From assembly GCA_031429105.1 (NCBI GenBank), contig JANOYV010000066.1, forward strand, positions 1 to 64,000: a stretch of 64,000 bases of DNA. The letters run 5' to 3'. Of this stretch, positions 18,105 to 27,469 are shown in pieces. Origin of the DNA: JAKFWF01 sp031429105. GTDB taxonomy: Bacteria > Pseudomonadota > Alphaproteobacteria > Rhizobiales > Hyphomicrobiaceae. The translations under genes and the position numbers were made by a program. The notes beneath the pieces were generated by a model that saw only the letters and a list, made by a program, of their open reading frames with translations, made no database searches and was not told the origin of the DNA. Numbering within the stretch: the stretch's first letter is position 1; each line of letters begins with the position of its first letter.

Positions 18105-19106
18105 ATGGCCGCCCTTCTTCCCGCTGGCCTCGAAATATTCGGTTTGGCACTTGTCATTTTATGTGCGGCTGCCCTTTGGGCGACCGTTAAGGTCGTGCCG
18201 CAGGGTTCGAACTGGACCGTCGAGACGTTCGGTCGGTATACCCGCACGCTGTCGCCTGGGCTGCACATCCTGATACCCGTGATGGAGCGAGTTGGCACCA
18301 AGATGAATATGAAGGAACAGGTGATGGATATTCCCTCGCAGGATATCATCACCCGCGACAATGCGATGGTGCGCGTTGATGGCGTCGCCTTCTATCAGGT
18401 GCTGAATGCGGCCAAGGCCGCCTACGAAGTCAACATGCTGGAAGTCTCGATCATCCAGCTGACGATGACCAATATCCGCACCGTCATGGGCTCGATGGAC
18501 CTAGACGAGTTGCTGTCCAATCGGGACAAAATCAATACGCGCCTGCTGCAAGTCGTCGACGCCGCGACTGAGGCTTGGGGCATCAAGGTGACCCGCATCG
18601 AGATCAAGGATATTGAACCACCGCGCGACCTCGTGGACAGCATGGCACGCCAGATGAAAGCTGAACGTGAAAAGCGTGCGCAGATCCTGGAAGCAGAAGG
18701 CATGCGGGCAGCCGCGATTCTGAAGGCCGAAGGCGGCAAGCAAGCCGTCGTGCTGGAAGCTGAAGGCCGAAAGGAAGCCGCTTTCCGCGATGCCGAAGCC
18801 CGTGAGCGCTCGGCCCAAGCCGAAGCCGAGGCAACTCGCATGGTGTCGGCGGCAATCGCTGCTGGCAACGTGCAGGCGATCAACTACTTCGTCGCCAACA
18901 ACTACGTGAAGGCGCTGGAATCGCTAGCGAAGGCACCGAATTCAAAGATCATTATGATGCCGCTTGAAGCCTCGAGCGTGATCGGCTCGCTGGCAGGCCT
19001 TGCGCAGATTACTGGTGAAGCATTTGGCGGTGGCGGTTCAAGTGTCAACAATGGTCCCAAACCGCCGATCAAGCCTATGCCGCGAGGCACCGTGCCCCAA
19101 GTTTAG
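18105..19106 (+). CDS. qmcA: SPFH/Band 7 domain protein, QmcA-like
   Basis: This 333-residue protein has one N-terminal membrane anchor (about residues 7-27) and a Band 7/SPFH domain starting VVPQGSNWTVETFGRY. It continues with a long Ala/Glu-rich coiled coil (about 190-255, with LEAEGMRAAAILKAEGGKQ) and a Gly/Pro-rich tail. This matches QmcA/stomatin-like proteins, which oligomerise in membrane microdomains and affect quality control by FtsH. An NfeD partner usually lies next to it but is absent here. The ATG at 18105 has GGAG seven bases upstream. Confidence 0.9.
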   Translation: MAALLPAGLEIFGLALVILCAAALWATVKVVPQGSNWTVETFGRYTRTLSPGLHILIPVMERVGTKMNMKEQVMDIPSQDIITRDNAMVRVDGVAFYQVLNAAKAAYEVNMLEVSIIQLTMTNIRTVMGSMDLDELLSNRDKINTRLLQVVDAATEAWGIKVTRIEIKDIEPPRDLVDSMARQMKAEREKRAQILEAEGMRAAAILKAEGGKQAVVLEAEGRKEAAFRDAEARERSAQAEAEATRMVSAAIAAGNVQAINYFVANNYVKALESLAKAPNSKIIMMPLEASSVIGSLAGLAQITGEAFGGGGSSVNNGPKPPIKPMPRGTVPQV

Positions 19107-19132
19107 TGCCCCACGTTTAATGCCCCGTCGGC

Positions 19133-20233
19133 TCAGCCCCCTTTGGCCATTGGTCCCAATACGGCCCTGCACTCGGGCGGCAGCATATCCAATGTTGTTT
19201 GCGGCGGAGGCGGTACTGGTTTCACTGGCACGGTTGGAACCGGTGGCTTTGGCACCAGTGGCGGCGGTGGCCGACTGATCAAGGTCAGCCAGTCGCTAAG
19301 TTCCTTGCCGCACCCATCGTCATTCGACGTGACCGGCTGCGGGCGACACGTAGGGCTATCTGGTGGGCAACTCATCCGAACGTGAAAATGGTAGTGGTGC
19401 CCCCAGTAGGGGCGAACCTTCCACAGCCAGGCACGGTCGGCGCCAAGGGCCGGCGCTGCATCACACAAGGCCTTCTTGATCGCCGGATGAACGAGAATGC
19501 GTTCAACGCTCGCATAGTTGGCCGCGCGCCGGATCAACTTGACATGCCCATCGGTCCAAATTGCCGGATCGACGTTGATCGAGCGTTCATTGCCTCCTGG
19601 CAGCATAGTGGTCGCTGCCAGTTCCTCGCGCTCAGGTTTGGTCAGGCGGCGATTTGGCATCGGCGTCAGCCAGATATCGGCATCCAGGCCGATCTGGTGA
19701 CTGGCGTGCCCGGTCAGCATCGGTCCACCGCGGGGTTGGGACATGTCGCCAACCAGCAAGCCCGACCAGCCCTCGAGTGATTGCGCATCGCGGGCGAAGC
19801 GCTCGACCCAGGCGGTCAGATTGGGATGTCCCCAGTTGCGGTTGCGCGATAGGCGCATGACCTGCCATGCCGGGCCGTCGATCGCCACAGCCTTAGCGCC
19901 AGCCAGACACCCTTTGGAATAAAATCCGATAGCGCGCGCTTCCATGGACGCTGGCGATTTGACCGCACCGAACAACAATTTAGCCGGGATCAGCGGCTTT
20001 TTGGGTTTGGCCTTCGCCATCGGAGCGGGCGTTGTTGCCGATACCGCTGGTGGCGGCGGGGGTACGACTGGCGCTGCATCCGGGTCGCTGACGTTTGGCG
20101 GTAGCGATTGTGCCACTGCATCCGACGCCGTGGCGACGGGTGCTGAAAATTTCGACACTCCTGGCATTTGCGCCCAGGCGATCGCAGCACCTCCAGCAAA
20201 GGTGAAAGCAAATAGCCAGCCGACAAGGCGCAT
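19133..20233 (-). CDS. mepA: Penicillin-insensitive murein endopeptidase
   Basis: MepA cleaves D-Ala-meso-DAP cross-links in peptidoglycan in the periplasm. The 366-residue protein has an N-terminal signal peptide, a Pro/Ala-rich linker (about residues 45-80) and the MepA domain. The LAS-type metal ligands appear in GHASHQIGLDADIWL and in HYHFHVRM near the C-terminus. A long Pro-rich tail (PPPPLVPKPPVPTVPVKP) follows, longer than in Escherichia coli MepA, which fits the greater total length. It is convergent with qmcA with 26 bases between stops. Confidence 0.92.
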   Translation of the reverse strand: MRLVGWLFAFTFAGGAAIAWAQMPGVSKFSAPVATASDAVAQSLPPNVSDPDAAPVVPPPPPAVSATTPAPMAKAKPKKPLIPAKLLFGAVKSPASMEARAIGFYSKGCLAGAKAVAIDGPAWQVMRLSRNRNWGHPNLTAWVERFARDAQSLEGWSGLLVGDMSQPRGGPMLTGHASHQIGLDADIWLTPMPNRRLTKPEREELAATTMLPGGNERSINVDPAIWTDGHVKLIRRAANYASVERILVHPAIKKALCDAAPALGADRAWLWKVRPYWGHHYHFHVRMSCPPDSPTCRPQPVTSNDDGCGKELSDWLTLISRPPPPLVPKPPVPTVPVKPVPPPPQTTLDMLPPECRAVLGPMAKGG

Positions 20234-20301
20234 GTCGCTCTCCGGTCGCGGTGATATCCAACCGGCACTAGTCTATCGCACAAACGGCGAAATTGGGAAC
20301 G

Positions 20302-21153
20302 CTACTTGCTGGGTGGCGTGGGCTTTTGAAATGGCACCAGCAGGCTCCATTTCAATGTCGTTGGTTCCGCTGTTTGATACGCACTCAGACCAATCGTCAT
20401 GCCATCGTGGCCGTGCTTTGGCTGAGCGGTGTAGGTGCCAAATAGGCGATCCCATATCGACAGGTTGAAGCCGAAGTTGGTGTTGTGCTCAGCTCTGATC
20501 ACCGAGTGATGCACCCGGTGCATGTCGGGCGTTACGATCAGCGTTCGCAAAGACCGATCCAGCCAGTTTGGCAACGCGACGTTGGCGTGACTGAATAATG
20601 CCCCGGCGTTTAAAATCACCTCGAACAATACGACGGCGACTGGTGCTGGCCCCAAAACCACAACCCAGACCATTTTATACAGCATCGACATGGCGATCTC
20701 GACCGGGTGAAAGCGGATCGCCGTCGTCACATCGATATCGATATCGGCGTGGTGCACCTGATGCATCTGCCAGATCATCGGGATCATGTGTGAAGCAAAG
20801 TGCTGCAGCCAGATTGCGAAATCGAGAATGACGATGGCGGCGATGATTTCAATCCAGGCGGGCAGTGCGAGCCAGTTGAGCAGGCCGATGCCGCGTCCTT
20901 CAGCCCAAATCGCAACTGCGACTGCTGCCAGCGGCATGATGACCGAGCCCAGCAGTCGTGGGACCAGGTCCATCGCGCGTACGAGCAGGCCATCGATGCC
21001 GACAATTGCAAGGTTGGTGACCCAGCGGCGGCTTTTCGGCGCTGTTAGTCGGCGCTTTGGTATCGCCAATTCAAGACATGCCATGAGCGCGAATACGGCT
21101 GCAAATACCGACAACCGCAGCACCGGCTCGGATATCGTCCCGAATACCTGCAT
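20302..21153 (-). CDS. Sterol desaturase / fatty acid hydroxylase family membrane protein
   Basis: This protein of about 283 residues has several membrane helices and the histidine clusters of the family that bind a di-iron centre: HFASH (118-122), HQVHH (131-135), HP at 149, SH at 188-189 and HRVHH (212-216). Members hydroxylate or desaturate lipids such as sterols, fatty acids or hopanoid-like molecules. The substrate here is unknown. The ATG at 21153 has GAGG seven bases upstream and is preferred to a TTG one codon earlier. It is divergent from the next gene with only 21 bases between the starts. Confidence 0.9.
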   Translation of the reverse strand: MQVFGTISEPVLRLSVFAAVFALMACLELAIPKRRLTAPKSRRWVTNLAIVGIDGLLVRAMDLVPRLLGSVIMPLAAVAVAIWAEGRGIGLLNWLALPAWIEIIAAIVILDFAIWLQHFASHMIPMIWQMHQVHHADIDIDVTTAIRFHPVEIAMSMLYKMVWVVVLGPAPVAVVLFEVILNAGALFSHANVALPNWLDRSLRTLIVTPDMHRVHHSVIRAEHNTNFGFNLSIWDRLFGTYTAQPKHGHDGMTIGLSAYQTAEPTTLKWSLLVPFQKPTPPSK

Positions 21154-21174
21154 CAATCGACCTCAAGGTTTCAG

Positions 21175-21819
21175 ATGACCGAATTCATGTTTCTCGACGA
21201 CGGCCCGGTGGATTGCCCTGTGCGCCTGTTGCTGGCCCATGGCGCGGGCGCCGCCATGGATAGCCCGTTTCTCAACACGTTCACGGCCATGATGTCGGCA
21301 CTCGGCATCGCCACCACAAGGTTCGAGTTCGATTACATGGCAGCCCGGAGGCTCAGTCCCAAGCGTAAACCACCGCCAAAGGCTGAACTTCTTGTTCAAC
21401 ACTACGAGAGCGCCGTGGAAATGGTGCGCGGCCGAATGACGCCCTCGCAAAGACTATTTATTGGCGGCAAGTCGATGGGCGGTCGCGTAGCGAGTATGGC
21501 TGCTGATCGGTTGTTCGAGGCGGGGCAAGTGAGAGGTCTCGTTTGTCTGGGCTATCCGTTTCATCCACCCAAGACGCCCGACAACTTGCGCACAGGGCAT
21601 CTTGGTGAGCTGATCTGCCCGGCGTTGTTCGTGCAAGGCGAGCGCGATCCGTTTGGCAACCGGGGTGAGGTGGAGGGCATGGCGCTACCGAGCAGCATTG
21701 CCTTTCACTGGGCGCCAGATGGCGATCACGATTTGGGACCGCGCGGCGCCTCCGGCTTTACCCGGCGTGGCAACCTCGAAGCAGCAGCCGACGCAGTGTC
21801 CAAGTTCATGCAAAGCTAG
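21175..21819 (+). CDS. Alpha/beta hydrolase, KANL3/Tex30-like
   Basis: This 214-residue protein has an alpha/beta hydrolase fold. The nucleophile elbow is GGKSMGGR (Ser100), the likely acid is in QGERDPFG and the histidine in DGDHDL. The opening LLLAHGAGAAMDSPF and the size match the small KANL3/Tex30 branch, found widely in proteobacteria without an assigned substrate. AAGG lies six bases before the ATG. It is divergent from the sterol desaturase-like gene and its stop is one base from the convergent MFS gene. Confidence 0.85.
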   Translation: MTEFMFLDDGPVDCPVRLLLAHGAGAAMDSPFLNTFTAMMSALGIATTRFEFDYMAARRLSPKRKPPPKAELLVQHYESAVEMVRGRMTPSQRLFIGGKSMGGRVASMAADRLFEAGQVRGLVCLGYPFHPPKTPDNLRTGHLGELICPALFVQGERDPFGNRGEVEGMALPSSIAFHWAPDGDHDLGPRGASGFTRRGNLEAAADAVSKFMQS

Positions 21820-21820
21820 G

Positions 21821-23008
21821 TCAGGCTGGCGCTGGCATCCTTTGTGGCAGTTGCCAGACGGCCAGCAGGATCAAGGCTGCGGCAAGCGCCAGCACGCGGA
21901 ATAGCGCATCGAACCCCCAGCCTTCATAGATGAATGCGATCAATGGCAAGGCTGCGGCGAGCACCGTGAAGCTCACCACATAGCGGATGCCATAGATCCG
22001 CGCGCGCATGTCGCCCTGGGCCATCCGGCCGATCATATAATCGTTGATCGGGATCTGCCCGAAGGCTGCGAGCATGAATGCCATTGCGCAGATCAGGGCT
22101 GCGTAGTCCTTCAGTCCCGGCATGATCGAAAAGAACAGTAACTGCAATCCGCTAGCCGCGATGAAAACGGTGCGAGGGCCCAACTTATCGAGGAAATGGC
22201 CGACGATCAGCTGCCCGATCGAAGCCAAGGCGAAGACCAAGAACGCGATTTGCCCAAGCATTGTTGCCGACAAATTCAATCCGGAGAGCTTTTCAGCGAA
22301 CACCTTGGGCAGCGCGAACGTGGTTGACTGGAACACGATGCTCGAAATCGCGGTCGTCAGGAACACCACAATCGAGATCCGCAACAGGATCGCCTTTGCG
22401 TCCGGAGTAAGCGACGTTGCGGCACCTTTGGCCTTCGCTGCGGGCTTTGCTGCAATAATGTCGTCCCACATCAGGATGGTATAGGCGATACCAACGAGGA
22501 TCGAAACGACGCCTGGCAACACGAATGCCATGCGCCAGCCGCCGTGATCGATGAAGTAGCCGGTGATCAGCGCCGCGCTGGCGACGCCAAGATTGCCCCA
22601 CACACCGTTGACGGCGAGCCGCATGCCGGTGCCGCGCCATTTCTCGACAACGATGGCGAGACCGACAGGATGGTAGATGGCCGCAAACATGCCAATCACG
22701 AACAATCCAATGCCCACATGCAGTGGGGTCACCGCGAACGACGTCGCAATCGATGACAATCCGATACCAACAAAGAACACGGCCATCATGCCCTCGCGGC
22801 TCCATTTATCGGCGAGCCAGCCAGCGGGCAGCGCGAAAACGCCAAATGCAAAGAACCCGGGTGCTGCATATTTCAGCAGATCGCCATAGCCCAAGCCCCA
22901 TTCGCGGCTGAGCGCCAACGCTGCCACTGTCGCGAAGATCAATGTGAACAGGTGATCCAGGAAATGGCCGATGTTGAGCAACAGGAAATGCAGGCGGTCA
23001 CGCGTCAT
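21821..23008 (-). CDS. Major facilitator superfamily transporter, FSR-like
   Basis: The protein is 395 residues from the ATG at 23008, with twelve predicted helices. The loop 2-3 motif reads AGWLADKWSREGMMAVFF, close to the MFS motif A. The N-terminus with NIGHFLDHLFTLIFATV resembles the fosmidomycin-resistance-like branch of MFS, whose members include drug exporters and uncharacterised transporters. The substrate cannot be assigned. A 51-codon upstream extension is rejected for lack of a membrane pattern. Confidence 0.88.
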   Translation of the reverse strand: MTRDRLHFLLLNIGHFLDHLFTLIFATVAALALSREWGLGYGDLLKYAAPGFFAFGVFALPAGWLADKWSREGMMAVFFVGIGLSSIATSFAVTPLHVGIGLFVIGMFAAIYHPVGLAIVVEKWRGTGMRLAVNGVWGNLGVASAALITGYFIDHGGWRMAFVLPGVVSILVGIAYTILMWDDIIAAKPAAKAKGAATSLTPDAKAILLRISIVVFLTTAISSIVFQSTTFALPKVFAEKLSGLNLSATMLGQIAFLVFALASIGQLIVGHFLDKLGPRTVFIAASGLQLLFFSIMPGLKDYAALICAMAFMLAAFGQIPINDYMIGRMAQGDMRARIYGIRYVVSFTVLAAALPLIAFIYEGWGFDALFRVLALAAALILLAVWQLPQRMPAPA

Positions 23009-23339
23009 CAGTTTGGCACCTAGGAATTGGTGGCATCGCGGAAGCGGTGCTCGGGCTCTGGCCAGCCTGTCAGGTCGGCGTTGCTTTGACAACGACGACG
23101 GGCCGGTCTGCATGTCGGCCCTGCGGCCGGTGCAACCGTGTGCAGTGCAGTGCAACCTCACATCTCAATTGGGCGTGCTATCGCGGCTTGCTGTAAAATC
23201 GGTGGTTATCACTGATCGTCAAATGGACAATACAGTTGTTTTTTCAGTATGGATTTTCGGCGGGATAACTTGATGTTATCGACCAACCGATACACTCCAG
23301 ATCAGTTGCAGAGGGCGCGTTAGCGGACGCGGGGATTTC
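23009..23339. other. 331-base divergent intergenic region without a gene
   Basis: This region separates the MFS gene from the L,D-transpeptidase gene and must carry both promoters. The left part contains a short tandem GTGCAGTGCAGTGC (about 23140-23153), and the right part (23190-23290) is clearly richer in A and T. No coding frame or RNA gene could be supported, and no promoter hexamers stood out well enough to name. Confidence 0.5.
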
Positions 23340-24896
23340 ATGAATTTCGATTTTACGCGTGGGAGAACTGCGCGCGCTTTCCGGCCCTTTGGCGCAAGTT
23401 TTGTCGGCATCGTGACACTCGCATTGGCAGTCGTTTCGGTATCGGTACCTGCCCAAGCGGCAGCTAAATCCCAACCGGAAAAAACAACTTCTGCAATGCC
23501 ATCCGCGGTGCCATCTGGCCCTCTGGTGGCGGTCGTTTCGATTAGCGCGCAACGCCTGTCGGTCTACGACAAAAACGGCCAAATCCTGACTAGCCGCGTA
23601 TCTTCGGGCCGAACCGGTTACGAAACGCCGCAAGGCGTGTTCGCAATCATTGAGCGCAACCGCGAGCACGTCTCTAACCTGTACGACGATGCGCCGATGC
23701 CGAATATGCAGCGGATCACGTGGTCGGGCGTTGCCATGCACGCCGGCAAATTGCCGGGGTATCCTGCATCGCATGGGTGCATTCGTCTGCCGCATGACGT
23801 TTCGGCGCGTTTGTTTGAACTGACGAAGCTTGGCACTCGCGTTGTTGTAACCGATGGCGACACGGCGCCGGTCGCGATCGAGCATCCACACCTTTTTACG
23901 GTGCGCTCAACAGAAAACAACGCTTCAGCCAATGGCGCGAGCGCAAAGTCGGTCGATTTCATGAGCCTGCCAAGGTTGATGAGCGCCGCGATCTCTAGCC
24001 CGGCCCATGCGGCGGCGATCCCGAGTATTCTTGATCCAACGATGGACCGACCTGCCGGCATGTCACGCGCCGCGTTCGCGGCTGAGCTTGTGGCTAAAGC
24101 CCAACGAGCGGACGCTGCTGCACGGACCGCGAAGGTCGCGGCGGTGGCGGCATTGAAGGTCGCGGATCGCGCCATGGGTCAAGTGCTTGCCGTCGAACGG
24201 ATGCGGTCGGCGTTGGCTGCCAAGATCGACGAACTTGACCGATTAATCGAGCGGGTGCGCAACCCGAAAGTTGTGGCAAAGGTTGAAACGGCCAAAGCGT
24301 TAGCCTCCGTGCGCATCATGGAGTTGTTGGCCGAGACTGATCGATTGCGCACGGTCGAAGAGCAAAAACGTATCGACGCTGATCGTTTGGTGGCGCTTGC
24401 CAAGGACGCAGCGACTGCAAGGTCTATTGCTGGCACGATCGCCCGCGATGCAAATCGCCGTTTGAAGCCGGTGTCCGTGTTCGTCAGCCGTAAGTCGGGC
24501 CGACTCTATGTGCGCCAGGGGTTTGAGCCGCTGTTCGATGTGCCCGTTGCGATCCGCGATCAGGAAGCGCCCATCGGCACGCACGTGTTTACGGCCCTGG
24601 CAACCAGGGCGGACGGCGTCGAGATGCAATGGTCAGCCCTCACAGCGGTCGGTGCAATAAGCGACACGCTTGTCGTTGCATCGCTCCCGAGTCGGCCTCG
24701 CGCAAGCGCGCAAGTGGTCCCAGTTTCGGACCCGAAATTAAGCGCGACGACGGCACTCGACCGAATTGAGATCCCAGATTATGTGCGCCAGCGGATCGGC
24801 GAGATGCTGAGCCCCGGCTCGTCGCTGATCGTATCCGATCAAGGGATCAGCAATGAGACTGGCAAAGGCACCGATTTTGTCGTCCTGACAAAATGA
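23340..24896 (+). CDS. L,D-transpeptidase (YkuD) with coiled coil and degenerate second YkuD-like segment
   Basis: The 518-residue protein has an N-terminal signal or anchor (about residues 17-40, PAQAAA) and a YkuD domain at about 62-172. The catalytic motif is complete: His134 in MHAGKLPG and SHGCIR with Cys147. An Ala-rich coiled coil follows at about 245-370. The C-terminal part (378-420) reads FVSRKSGRLYVRQG and EAPIGTHVF, mirroring the start of the first YkuD domain (QRLSVYDKNG, ETPQGVF) but without any His/Cys catalytic motif. It should cross-link peptidoglycan or attach proteins to it in the periplasm. The second segment may bind cell wall. It is convergent with an AbrB-family gene. 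Confidence 0.92.
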   Translation: MNFDFTRGRTARAFRPFGASFVGIVTLALAVVSVSVPAQAAAKSQPEKTTSAMPSAVPSGPLVAVVSISAQRLSVYDKNGQILTSRVSSGRTGYETPQGVFAIIERNREHVSNLYDDAPMPNMQRITWSGVAMHAGKLPGYPASHGCIRLPHDVSARLFELTKLGTRVVVTDGDTAPVAIEHPHLFTVRSTENNASANGASAKSVDFMSLPRLMSAAISSPAHAAAIPSILDPTMDRPAGMSRAAFAAELVAKAQRADAAARTAKVAAVAALKVADRAMGQVLAVERMRSALAAKIDELDRLIERVRNPKVVAKVETAKALASVRIMELLAETDRLRTVEEQKRIDADRLVALAKDAATARSIAGTIARDANRRLKPVSVFVSRKSGRLYVRQGFEPLFDVPVAIRDQEAPIGTHVFTALATRADGVEMQWSALTAVGAISDTLVVASLPSRPRASAQVVPVSDPKLSATTALDRIEIPDYVRQRIGEMLSPGSSLIVSDQGISNETGKGTDFVVLTK

Positions 24897-24905
24897 GGGG
24901 CACCT

Positions 24906-26048
24906 TCACGGCTTGGGATCGCGCCACTTCGGATTGGCCTTGAACACAAGTTGCGCGCCAAAGATCACGATCGCCAATCGCACGAGGTGGTGGAGCGCCG
25001 TGAACGCCACGTCGAGATTCAGAATGTAGGCCAGCAGATTGAGCTCGGATTGACCGCCGGGCGCGTAGGCTAGCAAGACAGTGGTGCTGTCGAAGCCTGT
25101 CAGCCGCGATACGCCGAGCGCGATAATGCCTGTTGCTATCAGCAAGATCACCGAGAAACCTGCACCCCACACCATCGTCGAAGAAAATTCTTCCCAGGTC
25201 AGCCCGCGGAATTGGGCGCCCAACAGGATGCCGAGCGTTACCTGGGCAAAGATCAGGATTTCCAGAGGAATCTTAGCTGTGGTTAGTCCAAAGGCGTGGG
25301 CCAAGCCACTGAGGATCATCGGTCCGACCAGGGGTGCACCGGCGAGCTTGAAATACTCAGCAACGCGCCAGCCAACCCAGCCGAGCGCAATCAATGCGAC
25401 CGCGTCCACCAACAGAAACTGATTGAGATGAACGGCGCCGGGCACCATGATGCCAATCGTGCGGCCGCCGACCCATTGCAGCCAGAACGGCAACAAGAAG
25501 CAGATGAGCACGATGCGGGTCGCCTGGATCAACGTGACGGTGCGCGGGTTCGCGCCGGCATCTGCTGCCATCGTCACCATGTCGGTGAGGCCGCCGGGAA
25601 CGGCACAGAAGAATGCGGTTGGTCGGTCGTATTTTGCAACACGCTCAAAATAGATCATGCCGAAATAGATGATCGCGAGCATGAATGGCAGGAGCAGCGT
25701 GAGGCTAAGCGCCATACCGCTGAAGCGTGTCAGAAGTTCCGGTGTAAAGGCGGCGCCAACCGCAACGCCCAGCACAGCGCGCATGGCGACCGAAAGTTGC
25801 ACTGGGCGCTCAATAGGAGCCGCCAATACGGAGGCGATGATGCACGCCGTCAGCGAACCCAAAAACCAAGGCAGCGGCAGATGGATTAGGATGAACACCA
25901 GCGATCCGCCAAAGCCGATCAAGAACGCTAGGCCTAGCCGCCACGCATTTGTCCTCGTCAGCCTTAGCTTACCCAACCACGCGTCGATCTTGCCGCCGAT
26001 TCGGCTTCCGATTTCGGCGTTGCGCGGCGTGTCCCCTCCGTCGGGCAT
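24906..26048 (-). CDS. AbrB-family (PF05145) membrane protein
   Basis: This 380-residue protein has about ten membrane helices in two similar halves, the AbrB duplication. Typical motifs are the first-half PLPWFLGSLTACI and VPGGLTDMVTMA, and the second-half GAPLVGPMILSG followed by YAPGGQSELNLLA. Members have been annotated as ammonia monooxygenase-like or as putative regulators of aidB, but their real function, probably transport, is unknown. The start has an excellent ribosome binding site (AGGAGG). It follows the nucleoside transporter gene by four bases, so the two form an operon. Confidence 0.88.
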   Translation of the reverse strand: MPDGGDTPRNAEIGSRIGGKIDAWLGKLRLTRTNAWRLGLAFLIGFGGSLVFILIHLPLPWFLGSLTACIIASVLAAPIERPVQLSVAMRAVLGVAVGAAFTPELLTRFSGMALSLTLLLPFMLAIIYFGMIYFERVAKYDRPTAFFCAVPGGLTDMVTMAADAGANPRTVTLIQATRIVLICFLLPFWLQWVGGRTIGIMVPGAVHLNQFLLVDAVALIALGWVGWRVAEYFKLAGAPLVGPMILSGLAHAFGLTTAKIPLEILIFAQVTLGILLGAQFRGLTWEEFSSTMVWGAGFSVILLIATGIIALGVSRLTGFDSTTVLLAYAPGGQSELNLLAYILNLDVAFTALHHLVRLAIVIFGAQLVFKANPKWRDPKP

Positions 26049-26052
26049 AGTC

Positions 26053-27321
26053 CTATCCTCCTGAAATCACCCCGACGATTGCGCCCGATAGGCAGGTGGC
26101 GAGTGCGCCGAACAGCATCGACTTTGGTGCCAGTTCGACGATGACGTCGCGCCGCCCCGGTGCCATAGCCGTTAAGCCACCAATCATGATGCCGAGCGAT
26201 GCCGTGTTGGCAAAGCCGCACAAGGCATAGGTCATAATCAATCTTGAGCGCGGTGAGAGCATCTCTGGTGGCATCTTTGCCATGTCGAGATAGGCGATGA
26301 ACTCGTTGAGTACGATTTTTTCTGCAAGCAAACCGCCAGCCGTCACGGCTTCGGCCCAAGGGATGCCAATCGCCCAGGCCAGCGGCGCAGCAACGAGCCC
26401 GAGGATGCCCTGGAGCGTCAATGTCAAGCCGAATGGACGCCCGACCAGTCCCAAGAGGCCGTTGAACAGCGTAACCAGGGCCACCATCACCACCAGCATG
26501 CCGATCACGTTGGCGAGTAACCGCACGCCGTCGCCGGTCCCTTGCACAATGGCGTCCATGCTGGAGCGGGGGGGATCATCGAGCGTGACGTTGGCCGTGG
26601 TCGGCCCATCCTCGAAGCCTTGCGGCACGACAAGGCGGGCCAGCATCAGCGCTCCGGGAACATTCATGATCGAGGCGGCGAGCACGTGTCCGGCGGCACC
26701 GGGTACGTAGGGCTCAAGGATCGCGCCATAAAGCGCCATTACAGTGCCGGCCACTGTCGCCATGCCGACCACCATGATCGCGAAAATGCCGCCACGCCCC
26801 ATGTCCTGTAGGTAGGGTCGGATCAGCAGCGGCGCTTCAGCCATGCCGACGAAGACTTTTGCCGCAGCCGCTGTTCCCAACGGGCCGCCGATGCCGAACG
26901 TCCGCTGTAACACCTTGGCAAATACGCGCACGACCGCCTGCAGCACACCCCAGTGGTAGAGAAGGCGGGCAATTGCGCTCAACACCATGATCAGCGGCAG
27001 CGCCCGAAATCCCAACAAAAACATGCTGTTGGGATCTTTGACTTCGTAGGGCGTCGGGCCGCCAGCCAAATGGCCGAACACAACTTGCATGCCGGTTTCA
27101 GTAGCGGTGCGCAACGAGCCAAACGCTTGGCCGACCACGTCGAAGAAGACCCGGGCCGCAGGCAACCGCAATAACAACAGTGCAATTCCGCATTGCAGGG
27201 CAAGGGCCGCGAATACAGTGAGGACAGCCCTTCGAAGTGGCAACTCGGAGCGTTTTTCGCAACAAATCCAGGCAATTAGTGGAATTACGGCAATGCCGAC
27301 GAGCCCCTGCAATGCCAGCAT
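26053..27321 (-). CDS. Concentrative nucleoside transporter (NupC/CNT family)
   Basis: This 422-residue inner membrane protein has the CNT layout: an N-terminal three-helix part, then FLLGFRALPLIM, the gate domain and the conserved binding-site segments VFVGMAEAPLLIRPYL and LNEFIAYLDM. These transporters import nucleosides with Na+ or H+. The start has GGGGAG nine bases upstream. It is the first gene of a pair with the AbrB-family gene and is divergent from the AsmA gene across 148 bases. Whether it prefers pyrimidine or purine nucleosides cannot be told. Confidence 0.93.
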   Translation of the reverse strand: MLALQGLVGIAVIPLIAWICCEKRSELPLRRAVLTVFAALALQCGIALLLLRLPAARVFFDVVGQAFGSLRTATETGMQVVFGHLAGGPTPYEVKDPNSMFLLGFRALPLIMVLSAIARLLYHWGVLQAVVRVFAKVLQRTFGIGGPLGTAAAAKVFVGMAEAPLLIRPYLQDMGRGGIFAIMVVGMATVAGTVMALYGAILEPYVPGAAGHVLAASIMNVPGALMLARLVVPQGFEDGPTTANVTLDDPPRSSMDAIVQGTGDGVRLLANVIGMLVVMVALVTLFNGLLGLVGRPFGLTLTLQGILGLVAAPLAWAIGIPWAEAVTAGGLLAEKIVLNEFIAYLDMAKMPPEMLSPRSRLIMTYALCGFANTASLGIMIGGLTAMAPGRRDVIVELAPKSMLFGALATCLSGAIVGVISGG

Positions 27322-27469
27322 TTAACGTCACTCCCCGGTGAGGCTTCGATCATAGTGCTACTGTAGTTCGCGCATTCGCTATTCACCACAAAGGCTTGCG
27401 CGCGGTGGAAAAAACAAGGGTAAGTTATCCACGCCTCCCCCGCTCGTGACATAATCGGCACGTAGTCGA

